Shown here piece by piece: positions 35,506-46,414 of a stretch of DNA of 52,657 nt (the stretch's first letter is position 1; each line of letters opens with the position of its first letter). Origin of the DNA: Lachnospiraceae bacterium (GTDB taxonomy: Bacteria > Bacillota > Clostridia > Lachnospirales > Lachnospiraceae); assembly GCA_024697065.1 (NCBI GenBank), contig JAILGE010000007.1, positions 1 through 52,657 on the forward strand, written 5' to 3'. The position numbers and the translations under genes are program-made. Under the pieces are notes generated by a model. The model was not told where the DNA came from. It ran no database searches and saw only the letters and a program-made list of their open reading frames with translations.

Positions 35506-36830
35506 TGGCTAAAACAATGGATCCGAGAAGAGTCAGATGCTCATTCTGCGGAAAGACACAGGATCAGGTTCGAAGGCTTATAGCAGGACCTGAGGGCATT
35601 TATATCTGTGATGAGTGTGTCGAGATATGTGAATCCATAATCAATGATGAGGATGATGAAGATATTCTCGATGATATGGAAAGGGAGCTTAAGGGTTCCG
35701 GCAAAAACGCTGAATTCGATTTTAATCTCCTTAAGCCCGAAGAGATCAAGACTTTTCTCGATGAATATGTGATCGGACAGGATGCAGCCAAGAAGACACT
35801 GGCTGTATCCGTATACAATCACTACAAGAGGATAATGGCACCGAAGGATAAGGATGATGTTGAACTCCAGAAGAGTAACATCATTATGATTGGACCTACA
35901 GGATCCGGAAAGACTTATCTTGCTCAGACGCTTGCCAAGACAATAGGTGTTCCTTTTGCTATCGCTGATGCAACTACTCTTACAGAGGCGGGATATGTCG
36001 GCGAAGATGTTGAGAATATCCTTTTAAAGCTTATCCAGGCTGCTGATTATGATATCGAGAAGGCTCAGTACGGTATCGTTTATATTGATGAGATCGATAA
36101 GATCACCAAAAAGAGCGAGAATGTTTCCATCACCAGAGATGTATCGGGCGAAGGCGTTCAGCAGGCACTCCTTAAGATCATCGAGGGAACCGTGGCCTCT
36201 GTGCCGCCTCAGGGCGGACGTAAGCATCCTCATCAGGAGCTTATACAGATCGATACCACCAATATCCTCTTTATCTGTGGAGGAGCTTTTGACGGTCTCG
36301 AGAAGATAATCGGTGAGAGACTTAATAAGAAGTCCATAGGATTCAAGGCTGATATCACATCAAGAAACGATGCGCAGGCCTCGGAGAATCTTCGCTTTGT
36401 GACTCCACAGGATCTTATCAAATTCGGTTTGATACCCGAGTTTATAGGACGAGTGCCCATCAATGTAACCCTTGAAGGTCTCAACAAAGAAGCGCTTGTA
36501 CGTATACTGACAGAGCCCAAGAATGCTCTTATCAAGCAGTACAGAAAGCTCTTTGAAATGGATGGCGTAGAGCTGGAGTTCGATCCTGAAGCTATCGATA
36601 TGATCGCGGACAAGGCTCTTGAGAGAAAGATCGGTGCAAGAGGTCTTCGTTCTATATTGGAAGATATAATGATGGATGTAATGTATAAGATACCTTCCGA
36701 TGAAACCATAGAAAAATGTACCATTGGTACGGCAGCGGTCGAAGGAACCGGAGCACCGTTAGTAACGCATTCGGAAAAGACTAAAGCCCATCCGATCAAA
36801 AAACAACTGAAAAAAGCAAGTAATAAATAA
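35505..36830 (+). CDS. clpX: ATP-dependent Clp protease ATPase subunit ClpX
   Basis: This 441-residue AAA+ unfoldase begins with the C4 zinc finger (Cys12, Cys15, Cys34, Cys37), then the AAA+ module with Walker A GPTGSGKT (near 125), the pore loop GYVGEDVEN, Walker B YIDEIDK and the ClpP-binding IGF loop region (FIGRVP lies near it). A short basic tail ends the protein. The start overlaps the clpP stop by one base, so the two subunits are translationally coupled. Confidence 0.96.
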   Translation: MAKTMDPRRVRCSFCGKTQDQVRRLIAGPEGIYICDECVEICESIINDEDDEDILDDMERELKGSGKNAEFDFNLLKPEEIKTFLDEYVIGQDAAKKTLAVSVYNHYKRIMAPKDKDDVELQKSNIIMIGPTGSGKTYLAQTLAKTIGVPFAIADATTLTEAGYVGEDVENILLKLIQAADYDIEKAQYGIVYIDEIDKITKKSENVSITRDVSGEGVQQALLKIIEGTVASVPPQGGRKHPHQELIQIDTTNILFICGGAFDGLEKIIGERLNKKSIGFKADITSRNDAQASENLRFVTPQDLIKFGLIPEFIGRVPINVTLEGLNKEALVRILTEPKNALIKQYRKLFEMDGVELEFDPEAIDMIADKALERKIGARGLRSILEDIMMDVMYKIPSDETIEKCTIGTAAVEGTGAPLVTHSEKTKAHPIKKQLKKASNK

Positions 36831-36833
36831 GAT

Positions 36834-36857
36834 AAAGACCGTTGCGGCGGTCTTTTC
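36834..36857 (+). terminator. Weak terminator or attenuator between clpX and lon
   Basis: AAAGACCG (36834-36841) pairs with CGGTCTTT (36848-36855) with a 6-base loop; the following T-run is short and broken by C. It may only partly end the clp transcript before lon, which begins 22 bases later. Confidence 0.55.
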
Positions 36858-36878
36858 TTAAACTTTTAGGTAAAAGAT

Positions 36879-39335
36879 ATGGCAAAGAGAAAGACGAATA
36901 CAAATAAAGATTCCGGAATGATGTCAGCCGTAAAAGAGCTGCCGGTTGTAACGGTTCGCGACATTGTCCTTTTTCCGGGAATGTCGATGCAGTTCGATCT
37001 TGAGAAGAGAGCTTCCGTGAGAGCTATAGAGGCTGCTATGCTTTCGGATGGAAGGTTTTTTATGATCATGCTTTCCGATGACGGAAAGCAGACGGAATCA
37101 TTCTCTGAGATCTTTACCGAAGAAATGAAAAAGATGATGGATCATACGTCATCCGAGGATCCCGATCCTGAAAGCTTTATAGGTCAGATCGGTATGATAG
37201 CCAAGGTGTCGCAGATGATACGTCTCGACAACAATATGATCAGAGTACAGGTCATAGGTGAGAAGAGAGCTCTGCTTGATACTGTTGATGCGGACTCCGC
37301 ACCTTATGCGACCGGTGTTGCCCTTGATGCCGTAACTATCCCCATTTCCATTTCCGTGGAGAGAGAAGCTCTTCGCAGAGAACTTGTGGTTGCTTTTGAA
37401 AAGCTTGCAAGAGAGACGGGAAATACAACATTCCAGGACGGAAAGCTCAGGAAGATAAAAAATGCCGGAGAACTTGCGGATAAGATCTGCGGAGCAATAG
37501 GTCTTGAAGATTCCGACAGACTCGGTATCCTTCAGACTCTTGATGAAGGTACCAGATGCCGCAGGATGCTGGGTATGCTTTCAAATGAGCTGAGCATTCT
37601 TAGATCAAGGAAGAGCATAGCCGAACAGATATCAAAGCAGGTTGATGAGCATCAAAGAGAATATATTCTCAGAGAGCAGTTAAGTTATATCAAGAGCGAG
37701 CTTAATGATGATACCGATGAAGAATCGGAAATAGATCATTACAAGAAAGCAACAGAAGAACTGGATGCATCGGAAGAAGTTAAAGCGAAGCTTCGTAAAG
37801 CCATTAAGCACCTGGAACAGAACGGCTCCAGCCAGGAGGGCGCTGTAGAACGTGCTTATATCGAAACACTCCTGGAACTCCCATGGGATAAGACTTCGCC
37901 TGATTTTGAAAATATCATAGATATACAAAAAGCACAGGAGATACTGGACAGAGATCATTACGGCCTTAAGGATGTAAAAGAGCGTGTGCTCGAGTATCTT
38001 GCTGTAAGAGCTCTTTCCAAAAAAGGAGACAGTGCGATCCTTTGCCTTATAGGACCGCCCGGAACAGGTAAGACTTCCATAGCACAGTCGGTGGCTGAGG
38101 CGACGAAGAAGCCTTATGTACGTATATGTCTTGGCGGTGTCCGCGATGAGGCTGAGATCCGGGGGCACAGAAAAACATATGTCGGAGCTATGCCCGGAAG
38201 GATAACGGCGGCATTAAGACAGGCTAAGGTCCGTGATCCTCTTATGCTTCTTGATGAGATAGACAAGATGAGCCAGGATTACCGCTCGGATACCGCATCG
38301 GCGATGTTAGAAGTCCTTGATTCGGAACAGAATAAGAACTTCAGGGATCATTATGTGGAGCTTCCGCAGAATCTTTCGGATATACTTTTTATAGCAACGG
38401 CAAATGATGAAGAGAACATTCCCAGACCTTTGCTGGATCGTATGGAAGTTATTGAGATCGCAGGTTATACGGCAAATGAGAAGTTCCATATCGCCAAGGA
38501 ACACCTCATGGGTAAGACCTACGAGAAGACCGGTATCAAGCCGTCCCAGCTTCATATCTCGGACAGTGCGATACGCAGGATAATAGAATGCTATTGCCGT
38601 GAGGCAGGAGTCAGAGAGCTTGAAAGAGAGCTGTCAAAGCTTTGCAGAAAGGCTGCTGTAGAGATATTAAGAGCTAAAAATGCCTCAGGGAAGACAAAGA
38701 AGACTGCTTCTAAACGTATATCCATAACAGCAGATAATCTTGAGAAGTATCTCGGAAAGATAAAATATCCGCCCGAGCAGATGAATAAGAAGAATGATAT
38801 CGGTATCGTGAGAGGCCTGGCATGGACTGCTGTAGGAGGTGCTACTCTTCAGGTGGAAGTGAATATCATGCCCGGTAAGGGAGAACTGTCTCTTACGGGA
38901 CAGTTGGGCGATGTCATGAAAGAATCTGCTATGGCAGCACTTACTTACGTACGGTCCATCTCCCCTGCATTTAATGTTGCGGATGATTTCTTCCAGTCTC
39001 ATGATATACATATACATATTCCGGAAGGCGCGGTACCGAAGGATGGCCCCAGTGCAGGTATTACAATGGCAACTGCTATCCTCTCCGCAGTTACCAGGAA
39101 GAAAGTTAACAGAAAAGTGGCAATGACCGGAGAAATATCTCTGAGAGGTAATGTAATGCCCGTTGGCGGCCTTAAGGAAAAGGTACTTGCCGCCAAGATG
39201 ATGGGTATAAGGACCGTGCTTGTTCCTGCTGAGAACAGACGCAATATAGAAGAGATAGACGAAGAGATAAAGAACGGAATGGATATTATCTTCGTTAAGG
39301 AAATGGAAGAAGTTATAGCAAAGGCATTTGTTTGA
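36879..39335 (+). CDS. lon: ATP-dependent protease Lon (LonA)
   Basis: This 818-residue protease has the LonA order: N-terminal substrate-binding domain (from about residue 20, PVVTVRDIVLFPGM), a coiled-coil region (about 240-310), the AAA+ module (Walker A GPPGTGKTS, Walker B LLDEIDK) and the protease domain with the Ser725/Lys768 dyad (PKDGPSAG, GGLKEK). No signal or membrane span is present, so it is not LonB. A Lys-rich stretch (about 600-615) precedes the protease domain. TTAGGTAA before the ATG is a modest ribosome site. Confidence 0.95.
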   Translation: MAKRKTNTNKDSGMMSAVKELPVVTVRDIVLFPGMSMQFDLEKRASVRAIEAAMLSDGRFFMIMLSDDGKQTESFSEIFTEEMKKMMDHTSSEDPDPESFIGQIGMIAKVSQMIRLDNNMIRVQVIGEKRALLDTVDADSAPYATGVALDAVTIPISISVEREALRRELVVAFEKLARETGNTTFQDGKLRKIKNAGELADKICGAIGLEDSDRLGILQTLDEGTRCRRMLGMLSNELSILRSRKSIAEQISKQVDEHQREYILREQLSYIKSELNDDTDEESEIDHYKKATEELDASEEVKAKLRKAIKHLEQNGSSQEGAVERAYIETLLELPWDKTSPDFENIIDIQKAQEILDRDHYGLKDVKERVLEYLAVRALSKKGDSAILCLIGPPGTGKTSIAQSVAEATKKPYVRICLGGVRDEAEIRGHRKTYVGAMPGRITAALRQAKVRDPLMLLDEIDKMSQDYRSDTASAMLEVLDSEQNKNFRDHYVELPQNLSDILFIATANDEENIPRPLLDRMEVIEIAGYTANEKFHIAKEHLMGKTYEKTGIKPSQLHISDSAIRRIIECYCREAGVRELERELSKLCRKAAVEILRAKNASGKTKKTASKRISITADNLEKYLGKIKYPPEQMNKKNDIGIVRGLAWTAVGGATLQVEVNIMPGKGELSLTGQLGDVMKESAMAALTYVRSISPAFNVADDFFQSHDIHIHIPEGAVPKDGPSAGITMATAILSAVTRKKVNRKVAMTGEISLRGNVMPVGGLKEKVLAAKMMGIRTVLVPAENRRNIEEIDEEIKNGMDIIFVKEMEEVIAKAFV

Positions 39336-39344
39336 CAGACAGCT

Positions 39345-39917
39345 ATGAAGATCAAAAGTGTTAATCTTGAAACGGTATGTGGTATAACCAGCGCGATCCC
39401 GCAGAATATACTTCCGGAATTTGCTTTTGCCGGAAAGAGCAATGTGGGTAAGTCGTCGTTGATAAATGCCCTGGTGCAGAGAAAGGCCCTTGCGAGGACC
39501 AGTTCTGAACCGGGCAAGACCCAGACCATAAATTTTTATAATGTTAACGAAGCCTTCTATCTTGTGGATCTCCCGGGATACGGATATACCAAATCCGGAA
39601 GAGAGACAGCTGCCAAATGGGGGCAGATGGTTGAACGTTATCTTCATCAGTCGCAGCAGTTAAAGACGATATTCCTCTTGATAGATATAAGGCATGAGCC
39701 CGGTGCAAATGATAAGCAGATGTATGACTGGATTGTTTATCAGGGATTCAAGCCGGTGATAATCGCGACCAAATTAGATAAGATAAAGCGAAGCGTTGTT
39801 GAAAAGCATAAGAAAATGCTGAGAACAGGATTGGGAATGGGAGCAGAGGATATACTTATACCATTTTCGGCTGCCACTAAACAGGGCCTGGAAGAGATTT
39901 ATGCGCTTCTGTCGTGA
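39345..39917 (+). CDS. engB: Ribosome biogenesis GTP-binding protein EngB (YsxC/YihA)
   Basis: This 190-residue GTPase helps late 50S subunit assembly. G1 is GKSNVGKSS (near 28), G2 threonine is in PGKTQTINFY, G3 is DLPGYGY, G4 is TKLD and G5 is SAATKQG. The length is normal for the family. It starts 9 bases after lon, the usual gene order in Firmicutes. The ribosome site before the ATG is weak, which suggests coupling to lon. Confidence 0.95.
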   Translation: MKIKSVNLETVCGITSAIPQNILPEFAFAGKSNVGKSSLINALVQRKALARTSSEPGKTQTINFYNVNEAFYLVDLPGYGYTKSGRETAAKWGQMVERYLHQSQQLKTIFLLIDIRHEPGANDKQMYDWIVYQGFKPVIIATKLDKIKRSVVEKHKKMLRTGLGMGAEDILIPFSAATKQGLEEIYALLS

Positions 39918-39934
39918 ATTGGTTTACATAGTTC

Positions 39935-39963
39935 TTGCAGGCACCGCTAAAGAATGATAAAAT
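39935..39963 (+). promoter_or_regulatory. Promoter of the DHH phosphoesterase gene
   Basis: TTGCAG (39935-39940), a 17-base spacer and TAAAAT (39958-39963). TTCTTGC and the GATAAAAT block closely resemble the promoter before hom at 52423-52451. Confidence 0.65.
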
Positions 39964-40008
39964 CAAGTGGGTAGCAATCTACAGGGGGACCCTAAAACGG
40001 AGGGTATG

Positions 40009-40935
40009 ATGAAAAAGCGACTTGTTACAAGAAGTGATTTTGACGGACTGGTATGTGCAATGCTCCTTAAGGAGATCGATCTTATCGATGAGATAAAATT
40101 CGTGCACCCCAAAGATGTTCAGGATGGCAAGATCGAGATCACATCAAATGATATCACTACCAATCTTCCTTTTGATGAGAGAGTCGGCATTGCTTTTGAT
40201 CATCACGAGAGTGAGCTTGAGCGTTGCAAGGATAAGAACTGGCAGGGCAGATTCATAATTGACGGTGATGCCAAGTCTGCAGCCAGGGTTGTATATGATT
40301 ACTACGGCGGCAAGGATAAATTCAAGCGCGTTTCGGATGAGATAATGCTTGCCGTTGATAAGGGTGACAGCGCTGATTTTACAAAGGAAGAGATACTTAA
40401 TCCTTCAGGATGGGTATTGATGAATTTCCTTATGGATGCGAGAACAGGTCTTGGAAGATTCCATTCTTTCAGGATATCCAATTATGATCTTATGATGGAG
40501 CTTATCAGCTACTGTGTTGATCATTCTGTTGAAGATGTTCTCAAACTGCCCGATGTCAAAGAAAGAGTTGATATGTACTTTGAGCAGCAGGAGCTGTTCA
40601 TTGAACAGTTAAAGAAGGTAACAAAGATCCACGACAGAGTTGCAGTTGTAGATCTGAGGAATGAAGATCCCATCTATACAGGTAATCGTTTCATGGTTTA
40701 TGCACTGTGGCCTGAGGTTGAGATGAGCGTTCATGTTGCATGGGGATTCAGAAAGCAGAATACTGCTGTCATGATCGGAAAGTCTATCATCAATAAGGCT
40801 TCCAAGGTCAATATCGGTGAGCTTTGTCTTTCATACGGCGGCGGCGGACATGCCAATGCCGGTACCTGTCAGCTTGCAAATGATGTCGTTGATAAAGAGC
40901 TTCCCACTATCATTGAGAAGCTTAACGGAAGATAA
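40009..40935 (+). CDS. DHH/DHHA1-family phosphoesterase
   Basis: This protein of 308 residues belongs to the DHH superfamily. The metal site includes Asp10 and Asp12 (RSDFDGLVCA) and the DHH triad Asp64-His65-His66; the DHHA1 substrate motif is GGGGHANAGTC near the C-terminus. Relatives cleave short oligonucleotides, cyclic dinucleotide products or polyphosphate; which applies cannot be read here. No membrane span or CBS domain is present. ATG 40009 is favoured by ACGGAGGG at 39997-40004; a GTG at 39967 would lack a ribosome site and lie right at the predicted transcription start. A terminator follows. Confidence 0.83.
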   Translation: MKKRLVTRSDFDGLVCAMLLKEIDLIDEIKFVHPKDVQDGKIEITSNDITTNLPFDERVGIAFDHHESELERCKDKNWQGRFIIDGDAKSAARVVYDYYGGKDKFKRVSDEIMLAVDKGDSADFTKEEILNPSGWVLMNFLMDARTGLGRFHSFRISNYDLMMELISYCVDHSVEDVLKLPDVKERVDMYFEQQELFIEQLKKVTKIHDRVAVVDLRNEDPIYTGNRFMVYALWPEVEMSVHVAWGFRKQNTAVMIGKSIINKASKVNIGELCLSYGGGGHANAGTCQLANDVVDKELPTIIEKLNGR

Positions 40936-40965
40936 TATCACAGGTGAAGTTTATCTTTAATTGCT

Positions 40966-40993
40966 AAGCGTCGGTTTTTACCGGCGCTTTTTA
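40966..40993 (+). terminator. Intrinsic terminator after the DHH gene
   Basis: AAGCGTCGGT (40966-40975 region) pairs with ACCGGCGCTT (40980-40989) with a TTTT loop and one G-U pair, followed by T. Confidence 0.85.
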
Positions 40994-41004
40994 ACCGATT
41001 TAAC

Positions 41005-42771
41005 ATGAAGAATGCTTTTGACAATTTCATGAGTATACTTGCTGAAGCGCTGCTGCATCTTTCTGAATCATTCGGTAATATGCAGGGGCTTTCTTTTTTG
41101 TGTGTAAAGATACTCATTGTTATTACTGTTCTTCTGTTAGTGGGAGCTGTCTTTCTTTCAATATCAAAGAAAGGAGGACACATTTCTTCAGTGCTCACCG
41201 TTATCTTTGCTGCCGGAGCGGTATTGTTATTTTTGATCGCACCGTATTCCGGTATGCTTGTGGTAAGACCGTCGGGAAATCCTGCGGAAGTCATAAATGA
41301 ATTCATGACGGATATCTGTGATCAGGATTATGAAGGCGCACATGCTCTGTGCGGTGATAATGCAGCTTTCGGTACGGAGAGGAACCCTGCAGATGATCTG
41401 GAAGGGATATTCCTTGAAAAACTGAGGAACGGATTCTCGTATCAGCTTATAGGGAATACTTTTATGGACGGCCTTACCGCAAAACAGTATATCAAGGTCA
41501 GATATTTTTATCTTCCGGCAACGGAAAAGGATCTTAAAGAGAGGACACTGGAAATACTTGATGCCATCGTCCAGGACAGTCAGAAGAAAGATGTTTACGA
41601 TGAAAAAAATAATTATCTTCCGGGAATAACGGACGAGGCATATTCACAGGCTGTCCTTCAGACTGTGGGAAATGGCAAGGATTATTTTTACAGGACAGAA
41701 ATGGTGGAAGTGGAGCTGCATTTTGTTGACGGCGTGTGGAAAATGCAGATGAATGACGCATTGAGAAAAGTCTTAAACGGCGGTGTGGACAGTACGGAAT
41801 ATTTTTGCAGCAATGTAAAAAGCAATGCTCTTGAAGATGTTACTTATATACCAAAGATCTATATGATAGATGAAGCTGCACTTGCGGGACCGGTGCCTAA
41901 TAAGGATCTATTCGGAGAAACGACCGATTCGGCGGAAGTACAGGCAGTGGTTGATTCGGCATCCGAGCTGATCGGAGATCATGAGCTTAGGTGGAATCCG
42001 GATATCGAGAGGATAAACGGGACCAAGATCTCTTATTACTGTGATGAGACGATACTTGCCATATCCTGGAGACAGAAGATTGACGGGGAATACTGTAATG
42101 TTTCAGAAGTGATAATCGCCGATCCTTCCCAGCTTAGAAGAAAACTTGCGGGAGATACCTTCGGATATCCGGTACAGCAGCCTGCCACGGCACTTGCGGC
42201 GGAAGCAAATGCCGTATTTGCGCTTAATGCGGATTATTACAAATTCCGTTATAACGGTATATGTGTATATCAGCGAGAGCTTTACAGATGTGAGATGAAA
42301 TCCGTTGACACATGCTATTTCGATGAAGATGGCAATATGCTTTTCTCAAGAGCGGGACAGTTTTCAAGTGAAGATGAGGTCAGAAAATTTATAGACGACA
42401 ATAATGTACTATTCTCAGTATCTTTCGGTCCCATACTTGTGGATGACGGTGAGATATGTGAGACAAAAAGTTACCCTTTGGGAAATATCCATGAAAATTA
42501 TTCGAGATCATCCTTCGGTCAGATAGATGAGCTTCATTATCTCATGGTGACAATAAACAGGACCGGAGGCCATGAAGAAGGCGGAAGGATCGAAAATTCA
42601 GCGATAATAATGCATGACTTCGGATGTGAAAAAGCATATGCTTTAGACGGCGGCCAAACTGCCGAACATATTATGGATAAACATTTTGTAAGTCATGTTG
42701 ACTGGTCCGAAGAGAGAATGGTAAGTGACATCATATATTTTGCCACAGCCATTCCGGACAATCAGGAATAA
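41005..42771 (+). CDS. Membrane protein with phosphodiester-glycosidase (NAGPA)-like domain
   Basis: This 588-residue protein has two N-terminal membrane spans (about 30-52 and 60-80). An extracellular region of about 250 residues without recognisable homology follows; it contains NTF2-like wording (INEFMTDICDQDYEGAHALC). From about residue 390 the sequence matches the NAGPA/DUF2233 fold: AVFALNADYYKF, FGPILVDDGE, and DELHYLMVTINRTGG. NAGPA-fold enzymes cleave sugar-1-phosphodiester bonds and in bacteria are linked to exopolysaccharide or teichoic-acid-type polymers. The catalytic state is untested. It starts 12 bases after the terminator, so its promoter is unclear, and it is followed by an Lgt-like gene. 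Confidence 0.68.
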   Translation: MKNAFDNFMSILAEALLHLSESFGNMQGLSFLCVKILIVITVLLLVGAVFLSISKKGGHISSVLTVIFAAGAVLLFLIAPYSGMLVVRPSGNPAEVINEFMTDICDQDYEGAHALCGDNAAFGTERNPADDLEGIFLEKLRNGFSYQLIGNTFMDGLTAKQYIKVRYFYLPATEKDLKERTLEILDAIVQDSQKKDVYDEKNNYLPGITDEAYSQAVLQTVGNGKDYFYRTEMVEVELHFVDGVWKMQMNDALRKVLNGGVDSTEYFCSNVKSNALEDVTYIPKIYMIDEAALAGPVPNKDLFGETTDSAEVQAVVDSASELIGDHELRWNPDIERINGTKISYYCDETILAISWRQKIDGEYCNVSEVIIADPSQLRRKLAGDTFGYPVQQPATALAAEANAVFALNADYYKFRYNGICVYQRELYRCEMKSVDTCYFDEDGNMLFSRAGQFSSEDEVRKFIDDNNVLFSVSFGPILVDDGEICETKSYPLGNIHENYSRSSFGQIDELHYLMVTINRTGGHEEGGRIENSAIIMHDFGCEKAYALDGGQTAEHIMDKHFVSHVDWSEERMVSDIIYFATAIPDNQE

Positions 42772-42789
42772 GGGAGATAACGCCAAAAA

Positions 42790-44355
42790 GTGGAACCGAC
42801 GGCATTATATATCGGAAATCTCCAGGTAGGATGGAGCTCTTTTATCATCATACTTGCTGCGCTTGTATGGCTTTGCTGTGCATGTTCTCTCGTGGGAATG
42901 GACGGCGGGAGAAAGTATGTCATATGGGTAAGCTTTCCTTTTGCTGTTGTTTTTTCACTCTTTATCGCCAGATTCCTTAACTGGTATTGCCATCCTGAAA
43001 TGTACGGATCACTCAAGGGTGCAATGGCAAGCCTTATGCAAAAAAGTGATGTGGGCGGATTTGAGATGCCGGGAGTACTTGCGGGGATCATTATCGCTGC
43101 CATCATAGCAGGCAGGATAAAAGACTCCGGAGGGACACTTTACCTGCTTGATGTAATGGCACCGGGAACAGCATTGGGAATGGCTCTCCTATATCTTACA
43201 GACCGCTTCGGGATAGGCTGCAGAGGAAAGGTTACATTTGATGCCCCGCCGGTGGATCCGGAGCTGTTTTTGTACGTTTATGACGGAACGTCCTACAGAA
43301 TGGCTCTTTATATGATCCAGTTTATTGTGCTTCTGCTTATATTTGCTCTGACGCTGCTTTTTAGATTTAAGTGGGGTGACAGAGTGCTTATTAACGGCAG
43401 AGGGGAAGGCAGCACGGCGGTATTATTCATGCTCCTGCTTTCGGCGGCTGAAGTACCGTTAGACAGTGCCAGATATGATACCAGTTTTTTGAGATCCAAT
43501 GGTTTTGTCAGCTTTATGCAGATAATATCCGCGCTGGTATTCTTATCGGTCATGGTGATCTGCAGTATCCGGTCGGTTAAGGCCAAAAGGCTCAGAGTAC
43601 TGCATTGGATCATTTGGGTAGTCTTCGCGGCTGCTCTCGGAGGTACGATTTATTGTGAATATCTTGTGCAGCGTCATGGAAGCTGGTATGTTACCTGTTA
43701 CAGTTGGATGAGTGTATGCTGTATAGTAATGGCTGTGGTCTGCATTATCCTGCATATCAGCAATTTCGCCGATGAAGAACATATGCCGGAGGCTGAACCG
43801 GAGGGCGAGGCTGTTGCCGATGCGGCTGATACGGGTGAGGTTGCTACGGTTGAGACCGATAAGGGTGAGGCAGATACGTTTGAGACCGATACCGGTGAGA
43901 CTGTTACAGGTAAAGAGCCTGCTGTGATGGCGACTGATACCGCATCTTTTGATACTAAAGACCTTGTTCTGCTGGATATCAATAACGGTACTGTTCAGAG
44001 ATTCGAAAAGTCGTATCATGAATCGCCGGAAGAAAAAGAATACAGAAAAGCTTTGGCTGAAAGTCTCGGTATCATCAGTGAATATGAAGATGATTATATA
44101 AAAGAGCGTAAAAGAGTTGCCGGTTCCGAAACCTATGCATTCAATACCGAAACGATGAATGATATTAGGCGAAGATACAGTTGCACAGAAACAGATGAAC
44201 CTGCAAAGAAGCGTTCCGTAAGGCAGGATGCAGAGGAAGAAAAAGCTGTTGTATTGCAGGAAAGCAGAAGGCCTGCACCCAGAACAACATTTCCGACAAA
44301 TATATCAGTATATACCAGGGATAAGAGAACATGGAAGAAGAGAAGAAAACGTTAA
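42790..44355 (+). CDS. Lgt-like polytopic membrane protein with acidic cytoplasmic tail
   Basis: This 521-residue protein has about seven hydrophobic spans in residues 15-320, arranged as in prolipoprotein diacylglyceryl transferase: an [13 protein letters not shown] segment, [19 protein letters not shown], and [18 protein letters not shown]. The hallmark RIGNFxNGE of true Lgt is absent ([10 protein letters not shown] stands in its place), so lipoprotein modification is doubtful. Residues ~330-390 are a Thr/Glu/Asp-rich imperfect repeat (TGE, ETDKGE, ETDTGE), and the rest is charged. The GTG start has AGGGAG about 13 bases upstream. Its 3' end overlaps mnmG by 25 bases. Function is not established. 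Confidence 0.6.
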   Translation: MEPTALYIGNLQVGWSSFIIILAALVWLCCACSLVGMDGGRKYVIWVSFPFAVVFSLFIARFLNWYCHPEMYGSLKGAMASLMQKSDVGGFEMPGVLAGIIIAAIIAGRIKDSGGTLYLLDVMAPGTALGMALLYLTDRFGIGCRGKVTFDAPPVDPELFLYVYDGTSYRMALYMIQFIVLLLIFALTLLFRFKWGDRVLINGRGEGSTAVLFMLLLSAAEVPLDSARYDTSFLRSNGFVSFMQIISALVFLSVMVICSIRSVKAKRLRVLHWIIWVVFAAALGGTIYCEYLVQRHGSWYVTCYSWMSVCCIVMAVVCIILHISNFADEEHMPEAEPEGEAVADAADTGEVATVETDKGEADTFETDTGETVTGKEPAVMATDTASFDTKDLVLLDINNGTVQRFEKSYHESPEEKEYRKALAESLGIISEYEDDYIKERKRVAGSETYAFNTETMNDIRRRYSCTETDEPAKKRSVRQDAEEEKAVVLQESRRPAPRTTFPTNISVYTRDKRTWKKRRKR

Positions 44356-46412
44356 CAGATAAAAACAGGATACATGAGAAAGTGGATGTATGCGTGGTCG
44401 GAGCGGGACATGCCGGATGCGAAGCTGCTCTTGCATGCAGCAGACTCGGACTTGAGACGGTAATTTTTACCGTAAGCGTGGATTCCATAGCTCTTATGCC
44501 CTGTAATCCCAATGTGGGCGGATCCTCTAAGGGCCATCTGGTATGTGAGCTTGATGCGCTGGGAGGAGAAATGAGCCGCAATATCGATAAGACTTTCATC
44601 CAGTCCAAGATGCTTAATGTTTCAAAAGGACCGGCGGTTCACTCTCTCAGAGCTCAGGCTGACAAACAGGAATACAGCAAGCGAATGAGGAAGACTCTTG
44701 AATCGCAGGAACACCTGACAATAAAGCAGGCAGAGGTGTGCGAGATTGTCACAGACAGTGATACGGAGTTTCTCGTATCCCGCGGTATTGAAGTTAAGCC
44801 GCAGGAAAAAGCAAAGATCATGGGAGTCCGCACCCAGACCGGAGCTTTTTACGAATGCAGAGCGGTGATAATATGCAGCGGAACGTATCTCAGAGCAAGG
44901 TGTCTTACAGGAGAATCTATTGTCTATACAGGACCGGGAGGATTGCAGGCTGCAAATCATCTGACTGCATCACTTGAATGTCACGGTGTCAGATTACGCA
45001 GATTTAAAACAGGTACTCCTGCCAGAATAGATAAGAAGAGCATAGATTTCTCCAAGACAGAGCCTCAGCATGGTGATGAAACGGTAACGCCATTTTCCAG
45101 AGCGACAGATCCAAAAAGTGTTCAGATCGCGCAGGATGATTGTTATCTGACATATACCAACGAAGAAACACATAAGATCATAAGAGCCAATCTGGACAGA
45201 TCTCCGATCTATGCCGGGATCATAGAAGGGACAGGTCCCAGATATTGCCCGTCCATAGAAGATAAAGTTGTAAAATTCGCCGATAAGGACAGACATCAGG
45301 TATTCATTGAACCTGAAGGAAGATATACGGATGAGATGTATATCGACGGAATGAGTTCATCTCTTCCGGAAGATGTTCAGCTTGCAATGTACAGGACAGT
45401 CCCGGGACTTGAGAATTGCAGGATAGTCAGAAATGCCTATGCCATAGAATATGACTGCCTGTGTCCGGGACAGTTAAAGCTTTCTTTGGAATTAAAAGAG
45501 ATAGAAGGAGTATATTGCGCGGGACAGTTCAACGGAAGCAGCGGATATGAAGAGGCTGCGGTCCAGGGGCTTATGGCGGGTATAAATGCATCGAGAGCTT
45601 TGCTTGGAATGGAACCGCTTATTTTAGACAGATCTGAAGCATATATAGGCGTGCTTATCGATGATCTTGTGACCAAAGAAAACAGGGAACCGTACAGGAT
45701 GATGACATCAAGAGCGGAATACAGACTGCTGTTACGTCAGGATAATGCGGATCTCAGGCTTCGCAGATACGGATATGAGACCGGACTTGTAAGCGACGCA
45801 CAGAATGAATATGTTTCATGTAAGCGATCCATCATAGAAAAAGAAGCGCAGCGTATGCGTGAGACCTATGTGGGAGCTGCCAGAAAAATCTGCGAGTACC
45901 TTGAATCTGTAGGCTCAAGCGATGTTAAGAAGAGTACTTCTCTTGCGGAACTCATATGCAGACCGGAGCTGGATTATTACAAGATCGCAGGTATAGATGA
46001 AGGCAGAGCGGAAGCGTATAAGGAATATGAAGCGGAATTTGAAGCAGCTCTTTCCAAAGCCGGTGATGGGGAGAAAGAGTTGAACGATCCTGATCGCAGC
46101 GACTATGATGTGATATCGCTCAAGACCAGAGAAAAGTTCTTCAGGGAAGTATCCGAACAGGTTAATATAAGCGTACGCTATGAAGGATATATCAGGCGCC
46201 AGGAACAGCAGGTGGCCCGCTTTAAGAAGATGGAGAGCAGACGGCTTCCGGAAGATACCGATTATGATCAGATATCAAGCCTGAGACTTGAAGCCAGACA
46301 AAAGCTTAAGCTCATGAAGCCGGCCAATCTGGGACAGGCCTCCCGTATTGACGGAGTCAGCCCTGCGGATATAAATGTATTGCTGATATGGCTTGAGAGC
46401 AGAAAAAAATAA
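44331..46412 (+). CDS. mnmG: tRNA uridine-5-carboxymethylaminomethyl modification enzyme MnmG (GidA)
   Basis: With MnmE this FAD enzyme makes the cmnm5 group at the wobble uridine of several tRNAs. The 693 residues include the FAD site [10 protein letters not shown] (near 24), [15 protein letters not shown], the Cys-containing [38 protein letters not shown] and the C-terminal helical domain ending in [13 protein letters not shown]. It is about 60 residues longer than the E. coli enzyme, through an N-terminal charged lead ([13 protein letters not shown]) and an insertion near 560-600. It is not next to mnmE or rsmG here. The start lies inside the preceding gene. Confidence 0.95.
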   Translation: MEEEKKTLTDKNRIHEKVDVCVVGAGHAGCEAALACSRLGLETVIFTVSVDSIALMPCNPNVGGSSKGHLVCELDALGGEMSRNIDKTFIQSKMLNVSKGPAVHSLRAQADKQEYSKRMRKTLESQEHLTIKQAEVCEIVTDSDTEFLVSRGIEVKPQEKAKIMGVRTQTGAFYECRAVIICSGTYLRARCLTGESIVYTGPGGLQAANHLTASLECHGVRLRRFKTGTPARIDKKSIDFSKTEPQHGDETVTPFSRATDPKSVQIAQDDCYLTYTNEETHKIIRANLDRSPIYAGIIEGTGPRYCPSIEDKVVKFADKDRHQVFIEPEGRYTDEMYIDGMSSSLPEDVQLAMYRTVPGLENCRIVRNAYAIEYDCLCPGQLKLSLELKEIEGVYCAGQFNGSSGYEEAAVQGLMAGINASRALLGMEPLILDRSEAYIGVLIDDLVTKENREPYRMMTSRAEYRLLLRQDNADLRLRRYGYETGLVSDAQNEYVSCKRSIIEKEAQRMRETYVGAARKICEYLESVGSSDVKKSTSLAELICRPELDYYKIAGIDEGRAEAYKEYEAEFEAALSKAGDGEKELNDPDRSDYDVISLKTREKFFREVSEQVNISVRYEGYIRRQEQQVARFKKMESRRLPEDTDYDQISSLRLEARQKLKLMKPANLGQASRIDGVSPADINVLLIWLESRKK

Positions 46413-46414
46413 GA

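Noticed and set aside
38685-39647. A 320-codon open frame on the minus strand across lon and engB
   Set aside because: It is antisense to two highly conserved genes, has an unusual composition and no start signals.
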